A stretch of DNA of 64,000 nucleotides from Caldalkalibacillus mannanilyticus JCM 10596 (GCF_000615945.1 NZ_BAMO01000018.1:1-64000); one strand, 5' to 3'; shown: positions 1 through 10,198, numbered from the stretch's first letter. The notes: a model not told the origin generated them from the sequence alone. Made by a program: numbers and translations.

Positions 1-2022
1 CTTCTTTTTTAGGTTCTTCCTTCTTAGGTTCCTCTTTCTTAGGCGTTTCTTCTTTAGATGTAGAAGAAAGGTTAATAGAATACTTCGCAAAGCCACTTTC
101 TTGTACTTCGACAAAAGCAATATGATCTAGTTCTTTGGCATAGGATTCAGCCGCAGGTCCAGTTTCAAAAGTAACATTTACGTTTGCATTAATAGGGGCA
201 AACGACCAGTTTCCATCTGCTGTAGGGTTGATCGTACCTAGCTCCTCGATATAGGAGATAATAGCTTGTCGGTTCTCATCTGGAGCTTCTAAAATTGTAT
301 TTTTTCCATTTGGATTAACAATTTGACTTGTAGAAGCACGGTAGTTATTTGTTGCAACAACAAATTTCATATCAGATGTAACAGGTTTTCCGTTGAATTT
401 TAAATCTTTAATTCTTTTTGCCTTTTCATTAATGACTTTTCCACCACGATCATACTTCGCCGGCTGAGTTACGTCAATTTGGTAAGTAACGCCATCAATC
501 ACATCAAAGTTATACGTTGGGAAGTCATTATTGATTAATGGTTGCTCTGTTGTAACTTTTGGATCGATTTGATTAAATTGTCCCGCAGACCATTCTAACC
601 ATTCTCTCACTTCATCTCCGTTAATTAATAGAGCATAGACCGTGTTAGGATAGAGGTAAAGATCTGCTACGTTTTTAATAGCAATGGTACCAGCTTTAAT
701 ATCAGTATAGTAGCTAGGGCCTCCACGTCCACCTGCTTTAAAAGGTGCACCAGCAGATAGAACTGGAATTCCTTCATATTCAGTTCCTTTAAGAGATTTT
801 TCTACATACCATTTTTGAGCGTTGGTAACAATTTGAATCGAAGGATCATCTTGTACTAGAGCAAAGTAACTATTGATCGGAGCCGTTGTTTTTCCAACAG
901 GTCCGCGAACATACTCCAAAGTACCCTCATGCTCTGCTTTTACCGCATCAACTATAGCTTGTTCTGTAGCAACTGTTGGCTTTTTATCGCTATCAACAAT
1001 AGGGCGTAGAACGGATTGACTATCGACCACTTTCCACTTTCCATCTTTTTTCTCTAGCTTAAGGTCGATGTAGCCGATGTTATCTCCCCAAGAACCTGGC
1101 ATTAAGGCAGCAACACCATTGATAGTTCCTTTTTTAAGATCGACTCCTTTAATTCCTTCATAATCTTTTCCTGGGAAAACTTTATGTTGGTGTCCAGTTA
1201 AGAGGGCATCAATTCCTTCTACTTCACTCAGATAGTAAGAAGCATTTTCCATTCCTTTTACTTTACCAGAAGCATCAATACCAGAGTGAGCAAGAGCTAC
1301 GACAATATCTGCTCCTTCTTGTTTCATTTTAGGTACATACTTTTCAGCAGATTCAACGATATCTTTCGTAATAACCTTACCTACAAGATGCGCACGATCC
1401 CATTGCATGATTTGTGGGTTAACAAATCCAATGACTCCAACTTTTACAGGATGCTCACGACCATTTTCATCCTTAAATGTACGATCTAGGATAATATAAG
1501 GCTTGAAGTAATTGACATCATTGGTTGGATCATCGTCTTTATCGTCTATGTATACGTTTGCAGTAACGTACGGAAAGTTAGCTCCTTTTAGGGCAAGCTG
1601 AAGGAAATCTAAGCCATAGTTAAATTCATGGTTCCCTACTGTTGCTGCATCGTAATTTAATAGATTCATAGCTTTGTAGACAGGATGAATCTCACCTTCT
1701 TTAAGAGGTTTGATTTTCGCTACATAATCCCCCATAGGTTCCCTTGAATTAAGTCACCGTTGTCAAAAAGAAGACTGTTTTTAACTTCAGCGCGTGCTTG
1801 TTTAATAAGCCCAGCGGCTCTCGCCAATCCAAATGCATCTGTTGCTGAATCCTTATAATAATCATAATTCATAATGTGTGCGTGAATGTCCGTGGTCTCA
1901 AGGATACGCACAGTCATGGCTGAACCGGCTTCAGCTGAGATAGCTGGGGCAAAGAGTGAGAACATAAGTGAAACGGCAAGAAGTAAGGCAGTAATCTTTT
2001 GAATAGCTTGTCTTTTGTTCAT
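1..2022 (-). CDS. Secreted 2',3'-cyclic-nucleotide phosphodiesterase / 3'- or 5'-nucleotidase (partial, frameshifted)
   Basis: Exported metallophosphoesterase that releases phosphate and nucleosides from extracellular nucleotides. Start at 2022 follows a TTAGGAGGAAC Shine-Dalgarno. Residues 1-30 are a Sec signal peptide (basic MNKRQ, hydrophobic core, PAISAEA cleavage region). The metallophosphatase signatures follow in order: TTDIHAH, NGDLIQGN, VGNHEFNYG (about 1650) and TGHQHKVFPG (about 1190). The 5'-nucleotidase C-terminal domain follows, then a Lys/Glu/Pro repeat linker (1-55) typical of proteins with further cell-wall domains. The 3' end lies beyond the left edge. A one-base loss at about 1737-1740 (expected GNPMGDYVAK after GDLIQ) breaks the frame; the remainder is open. 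Family (YfkN/CpdB-like) is firm, exact substrate is not. Confidence 0.88.
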
Positions 2023-2197
2023 ACATGTTCCTCCTAAGTTATGTTATGGTAATTCATACTACATATTGATCATACAACAAATTCGGGTTTAGAACTACCC
2101 CTACACAAAATCTTAAAAATTGACGTTGACAATGGAAATTCAAGGGCACATCATGAAAGTATGTTAAAAGTATGATAAAGGAAAGGGAGTAAGGATT
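2023..2197. promoter_or_regulatory. Divergent intergenic region
   Basis: 175 bases between the divergent nucleotidase and dehydrogenase genes. It contains a TTGACA hexamer at about 2126-2131 reading rightward and several AT-rich blocks, but no convincing spaced -10 element. Both flanking genes must start transcription here. No operator-like palindrome was recognised. Confidence 0.4.
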
Positions 2198-3156
2198 ATG
2201 AAGGTGATTATATTAGATGATTGGGAGAAGCATGTGTGTAATCAGACGAGTATTTCTAGATTAAGAGAACATTTTGAAGTGGAAATCTACCATGATAAGC
2301 CAACTAAAGAAATCCTTCTTGAACGACTTCAAAAAGCAGATATCGTTATTCCTATTAGAGAGAGAACAAGATTTTCTAAGGAGCTTTTACAAGAGATGAG
2401 GAATGTGAAATATATTGCCCAGACTGGATCGGGTCTTGCGCATATAGATATGGATGAAGTGAATCGTTTGCAGATGATTGTATCAACCACTCCGGGTGGT
2501 TCTAACGCTGTAGTGGAACTTGTCGTTGCTTTTATGTTAGCTTATTCTAGAAAGATCATTCCTCTCCATCACAAAATGAAAGAAGGGATATGGCAGGAAA
2601 CGATCGGTTTCAGTCTAGAGGATAAAACGATTGGAATTATTGGACTCGGAAAAATAGGAGCGGGTGTAGCTAGAATAGCTCAAGCATTTAATATGAAGGT
2701 TGTAGCTTGGGGACCCCGTTTGACAGAAGAAAGGGCAAAGGAACACGGAGTAGAATATTGTTCACTTGAACAGCTATTGAAGAGATCTGATTATCTTTCG
2801 TTACATGTTCGGCTTGTTCCTGAAACAACTCACTTATTGAAAGCAGACCATTTTGATATGATGAAAAAAGAAGCATGTCTAATCAACACATCTCGAGGCG
2901 AAGTGATTGATGAAGAAGCTCTGATTCAGGCTCTAAGGGAGAATAAAATAGGTGGGGCAGGGCTAGATGTGTTCACACAAGAGCCTATTTCTTCAGATCA
3001 TCCTTCCTGCAATTAGACAATGTGATCCTATCGCCTCATATAGGGTGGAAAACAGATCGAATGCTGAACCGATTCATAGATACAGCAGTCGAGAATATTC
3101 TCTCTTATTACATTGAGCAACAACCGACTAGGATCGTAAATCCAATCGAAAAGTAG
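2198..3156 (+). CDS. D-isomer-specific 2-hydroxyacid dehydrogenase (frameshifted near 3'end)
   Basis: NAD-dependent D-2-hydroxyacid dehydrogenase related to 3-phosphoglycerate dehydrogenase and hydroxypyruvate/glyoxylate reductases. The catalytic fold surrounds a Rossmann domain with GIIGLGKIGAG (about residues 147-157), followed by the NTSRGEVIDEEAL family signature and the GLDVFTQEP segment. The literal frame stops at 3016. Reading through a one-base loss at about 3003-3006 restores LDNVILSPHIGWKTDR, which carries the catalytic histidine, and ends at 3156, giving about 319 residues, normal for the family. An AAAGGGAG ribosome site precedes the ATG. The gene stands 37 bases upstream of the response regulator gene. 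Substrate cannot be told; serA is possible but the protein lacks an ACT domain. Confidence 0.85.
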
Positions 3157-3193
3157 AAGAGATCAATTATTTTATAGAAAAGAGGAGGAATAC

Positions 3194-3874
3194 ATGCGAG
3201 TCCAGATATTAATTGCAGATGATGATCCACATATTCGTGAACTCCTTCGTTTGAACCTCATTACGGAAGGCTATCTGCCATTTGAAGCGGAAGATGGGGA
3301 GCAGGCATTACACATTTTAGAAAAGGAAGCTATCCACTTAGCCATTGTGGATGTGATGATGCCAGAGAAAAATGGCTGGGAGCTATGTCAGGAAATACGC
3401 AGCTATTATGATATTCCCGTGATTTTACTCACTGCCAAAGGAGCATTGGAAGATAAGGCGAAAGGGTTTAGTTCAGGTACGGATGATTATATTGTTAAAC
3501 CATTTGAACCAGAGGAACTACTATTTAGAATAAAGGCTCTATTACGCAGGTATAGAATGGTGTCTGCTGAATTAATTCGCTTGCATCAGACACAGATTGA
3601 TCGACGTAGCTATGAAGTGAAAATCAATCAAGAATCCATTTCCATTCCTTTGAAAGAATTTGAGCTACTCGCTCAATTGGCAAGTTATCCAGGGCGCATC
3701 TTTACAAGAGAGGAGCTAGTACAACTAGTGTGGGGTACAGATTATAAAGGGGATAATCGAACGGTGGATGTCCATATTAAGCGTGTAAGAGAACGATTTA
3801 AGCCCCTTACAGATGATTTTACCATCACAACAGTACGTGGACTTGGCTATAAGCTAGAGGTGACGGAGAAGTGA
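3194..3874 (+). CDS. OmpR/PhoB-family response regulator
   Basis: Two-component response regulator of 226 residues. The receiver domain (about 1-118) has the acidic pair ADDD near the N-terminus, phospho-acceptor Asp53 in VDVMMPEKNG, and a Lys in VKPFEPEE. The C-terminal winged helix (about 128-224) shows FTREELVQLVWG, RTVDVHIKRVRE and VRGLGYKLE, diagnostic of the OmpR/PhoB class. An AGAGGAGGAA ribosome site precedes the ATG. The 3' end overlaps the kinase gene by four bases, so the pair is translationally coupled. The MMPL exporter gene just downstream is the likely regulated function (inference). Confidence 0.95.
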   Translation: MRVQILIADDDPHIRELLRLNLITEGYLPFEAEDGEQALHILEKEAIHLAIVDVMMPEKNGWELCQEIRSYYDIPVILLTAKGALEDKAKGFSSGTDDYIVKPFEPEELLFRIKALLRRYRMVSAELIRLHQTQIDRRSYEVKINQESISIPLKEFELLAQLASYPGRIFTREELVQLVWGTDYKGDNRTVDVHIKRVRERFKPLTDDFTITTVRGLGYKLEVTEK

Positions 3875-5250
3875 GAACACTCTACGTTCATATCGTTGCT
3901 ACCTTTATCGTCATTACCCTTGTCAGCGGACTATGCGCCCTGATGCTGACAAATGTATATTACCTGAGTAAAATGAGAGATTACAATGAGCAGAAAACGT
4001 TAAGAATAGCGCAAGAGATCCGTGATTTGTATGAATCTTCCTCTGATTTTGATTTTGAAAATTATCTGTCGAGCATTGCCAACATGGGCTTTCAATTATA
4101 TGCCATAGATGAGCACGGAGAAGGAAGCTATTACGGAGCCGCTTTTAAGCATACGGAATTGGAAGCAAAGCACATTGCTGAGGTATTAAAAGGGCAAACC
4201 TATCAAGGAATGCAAGGGGAGGATCGCTTCCTGAATGTGGCTGGTTTCTTTGAAAATAGTTTACGCAATAGTGTAGGGCTCCCCGTTGAGGTACTGGGGC
4301 AAAACTATGCCTTATTCATTCGCCCTAATTTAGAGCAGCAAATAGGGGAAGTGCGTATGATTCTTGCTATTCTGTTGGTCTGTTCTTTTTTATTCAGTGT
4401 CGTGCTTATTATTTTCCTTACTCGTTTTCTGGTCAGCCCGCTAAAGAAATTAACAGAGGCTACGAACAGAATCGTCGCTGGAGACTACAACAATATTCAA
4501 CTTGAAGTGAAAAGAAAAGATGAAATCGGAAATTTAGCTCGACATTTTGATCAAATGGCGCAGAGCTTGAAAAGATTGGACCAAATGAGGCAGGAATTCG
4601 TCGCCAATGTTTCACACGAAATTCAATCTCCTTTAACCTCTATTCAAGGATTTGCTTATTCAATGCTGAAGAAAAAAGCAACACCAGAAGAGGAAACAAA
4701 ATATTTGCAAACGATCTATGAAGAAAGCAAAAGATTATCTTCCTTAAGCAATCAGCTTCTTACTCTTGCTTCACTAGATAAAGAAACCAATGTATTGAAA
4801 AAGTCTGCTTTTCGCTTAGATGAACAAATTAGACAAGTCCTAATTACCCTCGAATGGCAATGGACTCAAAAAAATTTGACGGTGGAAGCAGATTTATCTG
4901 AAATTGTGGCGACTGCTGATCCCGAGCTCCTTTATCAGGTCTGGCTAAATCTTATGACAAATAGCATTAAGTTCTCCCAACCAGGAGCCACTTTACACAT
5001 TGAATTAAAAGTGGAACAGGAAATTAAGGTCGTCATTAGAGATGAAGGAATAGGGATATCACAGGAGGAGATTCCTTTCATTTTCGATCGTTTCTACAAG
5101 GCTGATAAAGCGAGAAATCGTACCACAGCAGGAAGTGGTTTAGGCTTGGCTATTGTCAAAAAAATTATGGATCTTCATGAAGGGAGTATTGATGTTACAA
5201 GTGAGCTAGGGAAGGGAACGACCTTTACGCTTCGTTTCCCTTATTTGTAA
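3871..5250 (+). CDS. Sensor histidine kinase
   Basis: Membrane sensor kinase of 459 residues, partner of the preceding regulator. It starts with GTG inside the GTGA overlap. Transmembrane helix 1 (about residues 8-30) and helix 2 (about 163-187) flank an extracytoplasmic sensor of about 130 residues. A HAMP segment follows (SPLKKLTEATNRIVAGDY), then the HisKA box with His249 in NVSHEIQSPL and the HATPase motifs NLMTNSIKFS, DEGIGIS and GSGLGLAIVKK. The H-box reads HEIQSPL, a modest variant of the common HELRTPL. The sensor sequence gives no clue to the ligand; coupling to an MMPL transporter suggests an envelope or lipid-type signal (inference). Confidence 0.94.
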   Translation: MRTLYVHIVATFIVITLVSGLCALMLTNVYYLSKMRDYNEQKTLRIAQEIRDLYESSSDFDFENYLSSIANMGFQLYAIDEHGEGSYYGAAFKHTELEAKHIAEVLKGQTYQGMQGEDRFLNVAGFFENSLRNSVGLPVEVLGQNYALFIRPNLEQQIGEVRMILAILLVCSFLFSVVLIIFLTRFLVSPLKKLTEATNRIVAGDYNNIQLEVKRKDEIGNLARHFDQMAQSLKRLDQMRQEFVANVSHEIQSPLTSIQGFAYSMLKKKATPEEETKYLQTIYEESKRLSSLSNQLLTLASLDKETNVLKKSAFRLDEQIRQVLITLEWQWTQKNLTVEADLSEIVATADPELLYQVWLNLMTNSIKFSQPGATLHIELKVEQEIKVVIRDEGIGISQEEIPFIFDRFYKADKARNRTTAGSGLGLAIVKKIMDLHEGSIDVTSELGKGTTFTLRFPYL

Positions 5251-5317
5251 CCTGCTGTTCATATTGCGTTCATAATCCTGTCCTACAATCTTATTAGAGA
5301 GATTAAACAGGAGGTGA

Positions 5318-7534
5318 ATGGCAAGAATGAATCGTCTATTGCATCAACTAGCAGGATTCGTTAGTAGCCAAACAGGGAGTAGAATGATTGTCATCACATG
5401 GATTTTAATGATTGTAATTGGGACCATGATATCGCCTGGAGCCAAGGAATTTACCATCACAAGTCAGGAATCGAGTATTCATGAAGATACCCTTTCTGCC
5501 CAGGCACAAGCATTGTTAGATGAACATTTTCCAGCAGAGGGCGGATTAGTTGCCTTACTTGTCTTTCACGGACAACAACCCATAACCACTGAGGAACGAG
5601 CCAAGATTGAAGCCATTAGCGAATGGCTTTTCTCAGAAGAAAAACCTGCACATGTTGAGCGTTCTATGCCTTTTCATTTGTTTCCGACAGAAGTGCAGGA
5701 GCAACTGTTTTCAGAGGATCGAACGACGACGTTATTAAATGTGGTATTAGAAAAAGGGCTAGAATCAAATGAAGTTCAGCAAACGCTAGAGCAAATAAGA
5801 GAGTACGCTTTAAGCATGGAGCTAGACGGAATGCAATTTGAAATAACTGGACCTGCTGGAATTGTGGCAGATACTCTTAATATCTTTTCCAATGCAGATT
5901 TGGTGCTCTTGTTCTCTACCATTGGTCTGATTCTTGTTCTATTAATGGTCATTTATCGCTCACCATTGCTTGCCATTATTCCATTGGTCATTGCCGGAAT
6001 GGTCTATCAAGCAGTTGATCGTTTAATAGGATTAGCGGCTCAAAACGGTTGGATCATTGTGGATAAGCAAGCCCTTTCGATTATGATGATTCTGCTTTTT
6101 GCCGTTTTAACGGATTATTGTTTATTCGTTTTATCTCGTTATCGTGAAGAATTGAAGAGAATGGGTTCAAAATATGACGCGATGAGAGTGGCTATGTCCC
6201 AAGTGGCAGAACCCATCTTGTATAGCGGAGGAACGGTATTGGTGGCGGTGATGGTCTTGTTTTTTGCTGTCTTCCAGCCGTATCATTATTTCGCTCCAGC
6301 CTTTTCCATCGCCATGGTTATTATTCTTTTGGGTGGATTGACCTTGATTCCAGCCGTGTTTACACTAGCGGGGCGCAAGGCATTCTGGCCTTTTATTCCG
6401 AAGCTAGGAGATGTGGAAAAACAAAGCAATCGCATCTGGACAAGAATCGCAACGCTCGTGACGAAAAAGCCTGCCCTTCTATCAGGGCTCCTTATTGTGA
6501 TGCTAAGTATAGCTTCATGGAATATGTTGAATGTACAGTATTCATTCAATCTGATGAAATCATTTCCAGAAGAACTTTCATCTCGTCAAGGCTTTTCGAT
6601 CCTAGAGGAGCATTTTCCCAAAGGAAGGCTGGCTCCAGTGACGGTGCTTCTTACCTCCGAAGAGAGAATGGAACTGACACCGACCATGGTTGAAGGTCTA
6701 GAAAACTTAGTCACAGCTATCTCGAATAGAGAAGGAATTCAGGCAGTTACTCCAACGATTACATCAGATTTCAGCAAGGCAGATGTTCCGTTACCTAGAG
6801 ACTTTTTAGCGCAGGAACTTCAGGCAATCAAGCTGCAAATTACGCTGGAAGAGCATCCATATGATCAATCCGCTTTAGAAGTAGTGGAAAGACTTAGAAA
6901 CGAGAGCGACAGGCTGCTAGAAGAAAGTGGGCTTGATCCTAAGCAATTTTCACTACACTATGCAGGTCAAACGGCACAACAGCTAGATGTGCGAGAACTA
7001 AATCAACGGGATCTATGGATCGTCTTTCCCCTTGTCAGCCTTCTAATTTTTATTATGCTTACCTTTCAGGCTCGCTCGATACGCATCTCTTTCATGATGA
7101 TGATGACCATGCTTCTTTCGTATACGGCTGCACTCGGACTAAGCTGGTTTATATTCCATACATTTTTGGGCTTGGAGGCAATGAGTTATCGCTTACCTTT
7201 GTACACGTTTGTTTTCCTTGTTGCCTTGGGTGTGGACTATAATATTATGCTGGTCTCTAGAATAATGGAGGAAGCTAGACGTGTTTCTTGGGTCGAGGCA
7301 ATCCATCGAGGTGTTTCCAAAACAGGCGGGGTGATTACCTCCGCAGGGATCATATTAGCTGCCACATTTTCTGTCTTAATTACTCAACCGTTACAGGAGC
7401 TCTTCCTCTTCGGTTTTGTGATGGCTATAGGAATCATGATGGATGTGTTTTTGATTCGTGGGATGCTGCTGCCTGCCATTCTCATGTTCTACAAGAAAAG
7501 AGTCGTCTTTCAAAAGAAGAGTCAACATTTCTAA
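5318..7534 (+). CDS. MMPL/RND-type membrane transporter
   Basis: Large polytopic exporter of the MMPL (RND superfamily) group, 735-738 residues. Two repeats each have one N-terminal helix, a large extracytoplasmic domain, and a block of about five helices (about residues 190-350 and 570-725). The LTDYCLFVLSRYREE and LGVDYNIMLVSRIMEEARR segments mark the transmembrane cores with the Asp residues used for proton coupling in this family. Two in-frame ATGs compete: 5318 is very close to the AGGAGGTG ribosome site (5309-5316), 5327 somewhat far, so the true start is uncertain by three codons. It lies 67 bases after the kinase gene and probably belongs to the same operon. Relatives export lipids, antibiotics or siderophores; the substrate here is unknown. 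Confidence 0.92.
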   Translation: MARMNRLLHQLAGFVSSQTGSRMIVITWILMIVIGTMISPGAKEFTITSQESSIHEDTLSAQAQALLDEHFPAEGGLVALLVFHGQQPITTEERAKIEAISEWLFSEEKPAHVERSMPFHLFPTEVQEQLFSEDRTTTLLNVVLEKGLESNEVQQTLEQIREYALSMELDGMQFEITGPAGIVADTLNIFSNADLVLLFSTIGLILVLLMVIYRSPLLAIIPLVIAGMVYQAVDRLIGLAAQNGWIIVDKQALSIMMILLFAVLTDYCLFVLSRYREELKRMGSKYDAMRVAMSQVAEPILYSGGTVLVAVMVLFFAVFQPYHYFAPAFSIAMVIILLGGLTLIPAVFTLAGRKAFWPFIPKLGDVEKQSNRIWTRIATLVTKKPALLSGLLIVMLSIASWNMLNVQYSFNLMKSFPEELSSRQGFSILEEHFPKGRLAPVTVLLTSEERMELTPTMVEGLENLVTAISNREGIQAVTPTITSDFSKADVPLPRDFLAQELQAIKLQITLEEHPYDQSALEVVERLRNESDRLLEESGLDPKQFSLHYAGQTAQQLDVRELNQRDLWIVFPLVSLLIFIMLTFQARSIRISFMMMMTMLLSYTAALGLSWFIFHTFLGLEAMSYRLPLYTFVFLVALGVDYNIMLVSRIMEEARRVSWVEAIHRGVSKTGGVITSAGIILAATFSVLITQPLQELFLFGFVMAIGIMMDVFLIRGMLLPAILMFYKKRVVFQKKSQHF

Positions 7535-7568
7535 TTCTATAACTCTACTCAACCTATATTGATAATTG

Positions 7569-7611
7569 AAGCCATTTCATCTTTCTTATTAGAAGGGAAA
7601 TGGCTTTTTTA
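7569..7611 (+). terminator. Rho-independent terminator after the MMPL operon
   Basis: AAGCCATTTC (7569-7578) pairs perfectly with GAAATGGCTT (7597-7606) and is followed by a T run to 7610. It ends the 3194-7534 transcription unit. Confidence 0.9.
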
Positions 7612-7618
7612 CTGAATA

Positions 7619-7666
7619 AGAAAGTTTAAATTTTTGTATAATCTATAACAAAAATTTAAACTTTCT
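7619..7666. repeat. 19-bp perfect inverted repeat, AT-rich
   Basis: AGAAAGTTTAAATTTTTGT (7619-7637) is the exact reverse complement of 7648-7666, separated by ten bases. There is no T run, so it is not a standard terminator. It lies just past the terminator of the MMPL operon and upstream of the inositol promoter. It could be an operator for a dimeric regulator, a cruciform-forming element or a boundary scar. The role is unknown. Confidence 0.75.
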
Positions 7667-7770
7667 GGCAGCATGAAAAGGAGGATAGGTATTCCCCTGT
7701 CCCTCAGTTGGAAGGATAAAACCCGAAGAAAAAGCTGGAAAAAAAATTATATTTTTTTGACATTTTATGA

Positions 7771-7799
7771 TTGTAATTTTCATTTAGTAGTTTTATAAT
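7771..7799 (+). promoter_or_regulatory. Predicted sigma-A promoter for iolG
   Basis: TTGTAA (7771-7776), 17-base spacer, TATAAT (7794-7799). Transcription would begin near 7806, immediately at the palindromic operator 7809-7820, an arrangement that fits repression. Confidence 0.6.
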
Positions 7800-7808
7800 A
7801 GAAAAAAG

Positions 7809-7820
7809 TAAAGCGCTTTA
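7809..7820. promoter_or_regulatory. LacI-type operator 1 (TAAAGCGCTTTA)
   Basis: Perfect 12-bp palindrome centred on CG, as bound by LacI/GalR regulators, placed at the predicted start of transcription of iolG. The same AAGCGCTT core recurs at 9009, 10168, 11193 and 17042, always just upstream of an inositol gene. Confidence 0.7.
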
Positions 7821-7909
7821 TATTCTGAATGCTCTGTTATGAATACGCTTTATTTTATTCAACCATAAAATTAAGTAGGTTTAATTTGACGATGAAAGGT
7901 TGATTTTTA

Positions 7910-8942
7910 ATGTCCAAAAAAATACGATTTGCAGTCCTTGGTTTAGGGAGATTGGGGTATTGGCATGCTGAGAACCTCTCCCAGAGAGTAAAAGATGCTG
8001 AGTTGGTAGCGGTAGTTGATCCAATGGAGGGAAGAGCCGAACAAGTGGCACGCGAGCTAGGGGTGGCTAAATGGTCCAAAAACCCTGTAGAAATCATGGA
8101 AGATCCCAATATTGATGCTATAGCGATTGTTACACCAACCTCCACACATGCAGAGATGATTACATTAGCCGCCAATCATCAGAAACATATCTTTACAGAA
8201 AAGCCGATTACACAGACTTTGCAAGAGGCAGATAAGGTGATTGAGGCAATTCGACAGAACAAGGTTTTATGTCAAGTGGGCTTTATGAGAAGATTTGATC
8301 CATCTTATGTAGAGGCAAAAAGAAGGATAGAGGCTGGGGATATTGGTCAACCGCTATACTTCAAAGGAATGACACGAGATGGGGGAACGCCTCCACCGGA
8401 GTTTATTAAGCATAGCGGAGGGTTATACCTAGATTTCTCCATTCACGATTATGATACAGCCCGCTTTTTCATGGGTGCCGAAGTTACATCCGTTACAGCG
8501 CTTGGCAGTGTGGTTCATAATCAGTATGTTGCTGAGTTTAACGATGTGGATCAGGCTTTAACCTACCTAACCTTTGACTCTGGAGCTGCCGCAGATATAG
8601 AGGCAAGCAGAAATGCCTATTATGGGTATGATATCAGAGCAGAAATCATTGGAACAGAAGGTGCCATTCATGTTGGGGGTTCCATGCAGCATCATGATGT
8701 GAAGATTCTTAAAAATAACGGGGCTACATATAATATCATCCCTGACTTCCCCACCAGTTTTAAATGCCTATCTCTATGAAATGGTGTCTTTTGTTGAGAG
8801 TCTACGAAATAATGAAAGACCAAAAGTAGATGAAGTGGATGGCAAGCTAGCTCTTGAGATTGCAGTGGCAGCCACTCAATCCTATCAGACAGGTAAGACC
8901 ATTCGTTTAGACGGTCATACAAGCAATAGTAAACTAGCGTAA
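7910..8942 (+). CDS. iolG: Inositol 2-dehydrogenase (frameshifted near 3'end)
   Basis: Gfo/Idh/MocA-family NAD-dependent dehydrogenase that oxidises myo-inositol to 2-keto-myo-inositol, the first step of the pathway. The N-terminal Rossmann motif is AVLGLGRLGYWHAE (about residues 8-21). The catalytic lysine lies in TEKPI (about 96-100) and the substrate-site Asp and His in LYLDFSIHDYD (about 176-186). The literal frame ends at 8779 as PTSFKCLSL. A +1 (or -2) shift at about 8750-8772 restores NAYLYEMVSFVESLR through GKLALEIAVAATQSY to a stop at 8942, giving about 344 residues, the length of B. subtilis IolG. It is preceded by operator 1. The IolG call rests on family resemblance and on the complete iol set downstream. 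Confidence 0.85.
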
Positions 8943-9008
8943 TAGGTAGTATTATTTTTTGAATATAGTACTTTCTCTTTAAAAAAAACCTTTTTTCTGC
9001 TAAAATTA

Positions 9009-9020
9009 TTAAGCGCTTAA
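9009..9020. promoter_or_regulatory. LacI-type operator 2 (TTAAGCGCTTAA)
   Basis: Perfect 12-bp palindrome 100 bases before the lacI-like gene. It is followed by TATTCTGAA, the same nine bases that follow operator 1, so about 20 bases are shared between the two control regions. TAAAAT at 9001-9006 may be the -10 element. The position suggests autoregulation. Confidence 0.7.
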
Positions 9021-9119
9021 TATTCTGAAAATGAAGCGGAGCGTTTTGGGAAAAATTATGGTATTCTTTATATGTACGTCATTGTATCTATAAAGAAAGA
9101 GAGAAAGAAGGCGAGAAGT

Positions 9120-10114
9120 ATGAAACCAACTATCTATGACGTAGCCAATAAAGCAGGTGTTTCAATCGCTACTGTTTCAAAAGTCATGAATAATTTGCAA
9201 GTTGGCAAGAAAAGCAAAGAAAAAGTGTTAAAAGTGATGCAAGAATTAAATTACAAGCCAAGTGTCCTTGCCTCCGCATTAACAGGAAAAAGGACTTCAA
9301 CCATAGGATTTTTGTTACCTGACCTTGCCAATCCGTTTGTTGCAGGAATGGCACGTAGAGTAGAGGATCGTGCGCATGAATTAGGATATAATATCGTGAT
9401 TTGCAGCACCGATCTAGATAAGGAAAAAGAAGCATTTTACGTGTCTCTCTTAAATCAAAAAAGTGTCGATGGCTTTGTATTGGCAGGGGCTTTCAAAAAT
9501 ACCGATGTGATTGCTGAACTGCTTGAAGATCAAATTCCAGTTGTTCTGCTAACAGAATCTTACCCCTTTCTTTCAGTAAACAGTGTGAAAGTAGATGATT
9601 TTTTAGGGGGATATGAGGTAGCAGCTTATCTAGCTTCTCTTGGTCATCAAAAAATCGCAGTCATTGCAGAAGATGTCACAAGTAGCCAAGAACGTATAGA
9701 GGGCTATAAGAAGGCACTTCAAGATAAAGGCTTAAGGTGATCGAAGAGCTGATTAAGATTAGTGATTCTAGTTCAGAAGATGTGGAACGAATCACAGCAG
9801 AATTACTCGACCTCCCTGAACCGCCGACCGCTATTTTTGCTTTAAATGATCTGATGGCGATTAGTGCGATGCATACCGCACGGGAGAAAGGACGTAGTAT
9901 CCCTGAAGAACTGTCCATTGTCGGCTTTGACAATACATTACTTTCAAGAAGTACAGATCCTCCTCTTACCACGGTGGAGCAACCTATCCAAGATATGTGT
10001 ACGAAGGTGGTGGATTTACTCATTGCTGAAATTGAAGGAAAAAGCAAAGATAAGCAGCGAGTTGTCTTTTTGCCTCAGCTTATTGTTCGAAAATCAACCT
10101 GTCAGTGTTCCTGA
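9120..10114 (+). CDS. LacI-family transcriptional regulator 1 (frameshifted)
   Basis: DNA-binding repressor with an N-terminal helix-turn-helix (TIYDVANKAGVSIATVSKV, about residues 3-21) and a periplasmic-binding-like sensor domain (about 60-330). The start at 9120 is set by its paralog at 24282, which begins with the same MKPTIYDVA. The literal frame stops after QDKGLR. A one-base loss at about 9734-9737 restores VIEELIKISDSS and the rest to 10114, for about 331 residues. C-terminal motifs PTAIFALNDLMAISAM and ELSIVGFDNT are typical of the family. The likely effector is an inositol derivative and the likely sites are the five AAGCGCTT palindromes (inference). This replaces the DeoR-type IolR of B. 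subtilis. Confidence 0.88.
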
Positions 10115-10146
10115 TCCCAGTGATCGAAATCGGTAACTGGGTCAGG
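10110..10146. other. Hairpin after lacI 1, no T run
   Basis: CCTGATCCCAGT (10110-10121) pairs with ACTGGGTCAGG (10136-10146) with one bulged base. No T tract follows, so it is a weak terminator at best. It may stabilise the upstream mRNA end or insulate the next operator. Confidence 0.5.
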
Positions 10147-10167
10147 GGATAAAAAATATTCAAAAAA

Positions 10168-10179
10168 TTAAGCGCTTAA
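10168..10179. promoter_or_regulatory. LacI-type operator 3 (TTAAGCGCTTAA)
   Basis: Identical to operator 2. It ends 19 bases before the next start codon and abuts the AAAGGAGAGG ribosome site, so a repressor here would block transcription from any promoter just upstream. Confidence 0.65.
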
Positions 10180-10198
10180 GTAAAGGAGAGGACAAACT

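Larger units (their letters stand above)
7612..7909. other. Leader region of the inositol island
   Basis: About 300 bases without a supported gene. It contains a 19-bp perfect inverted repeat (7619-7666), an AT-rich tract (7735-7800) with a likely sigma-A promoter (7771-7799), and a 12-bp palindromic operator (7809-7820). An 89-base untranslated leader remains before iolG, without an obvious strong ribosome site (only GAAAGGTTG at about 7890). A 41-codon reading frame from 7673 is present but has no recognisable product. Confidence 0.5.

Noticed and set aside
7673-7798. 41-codon frame in the iolG leader
   Set aside because: Lysine/arginine-rich low-complexity product, it overlaps the promoter and has no recognisable family.
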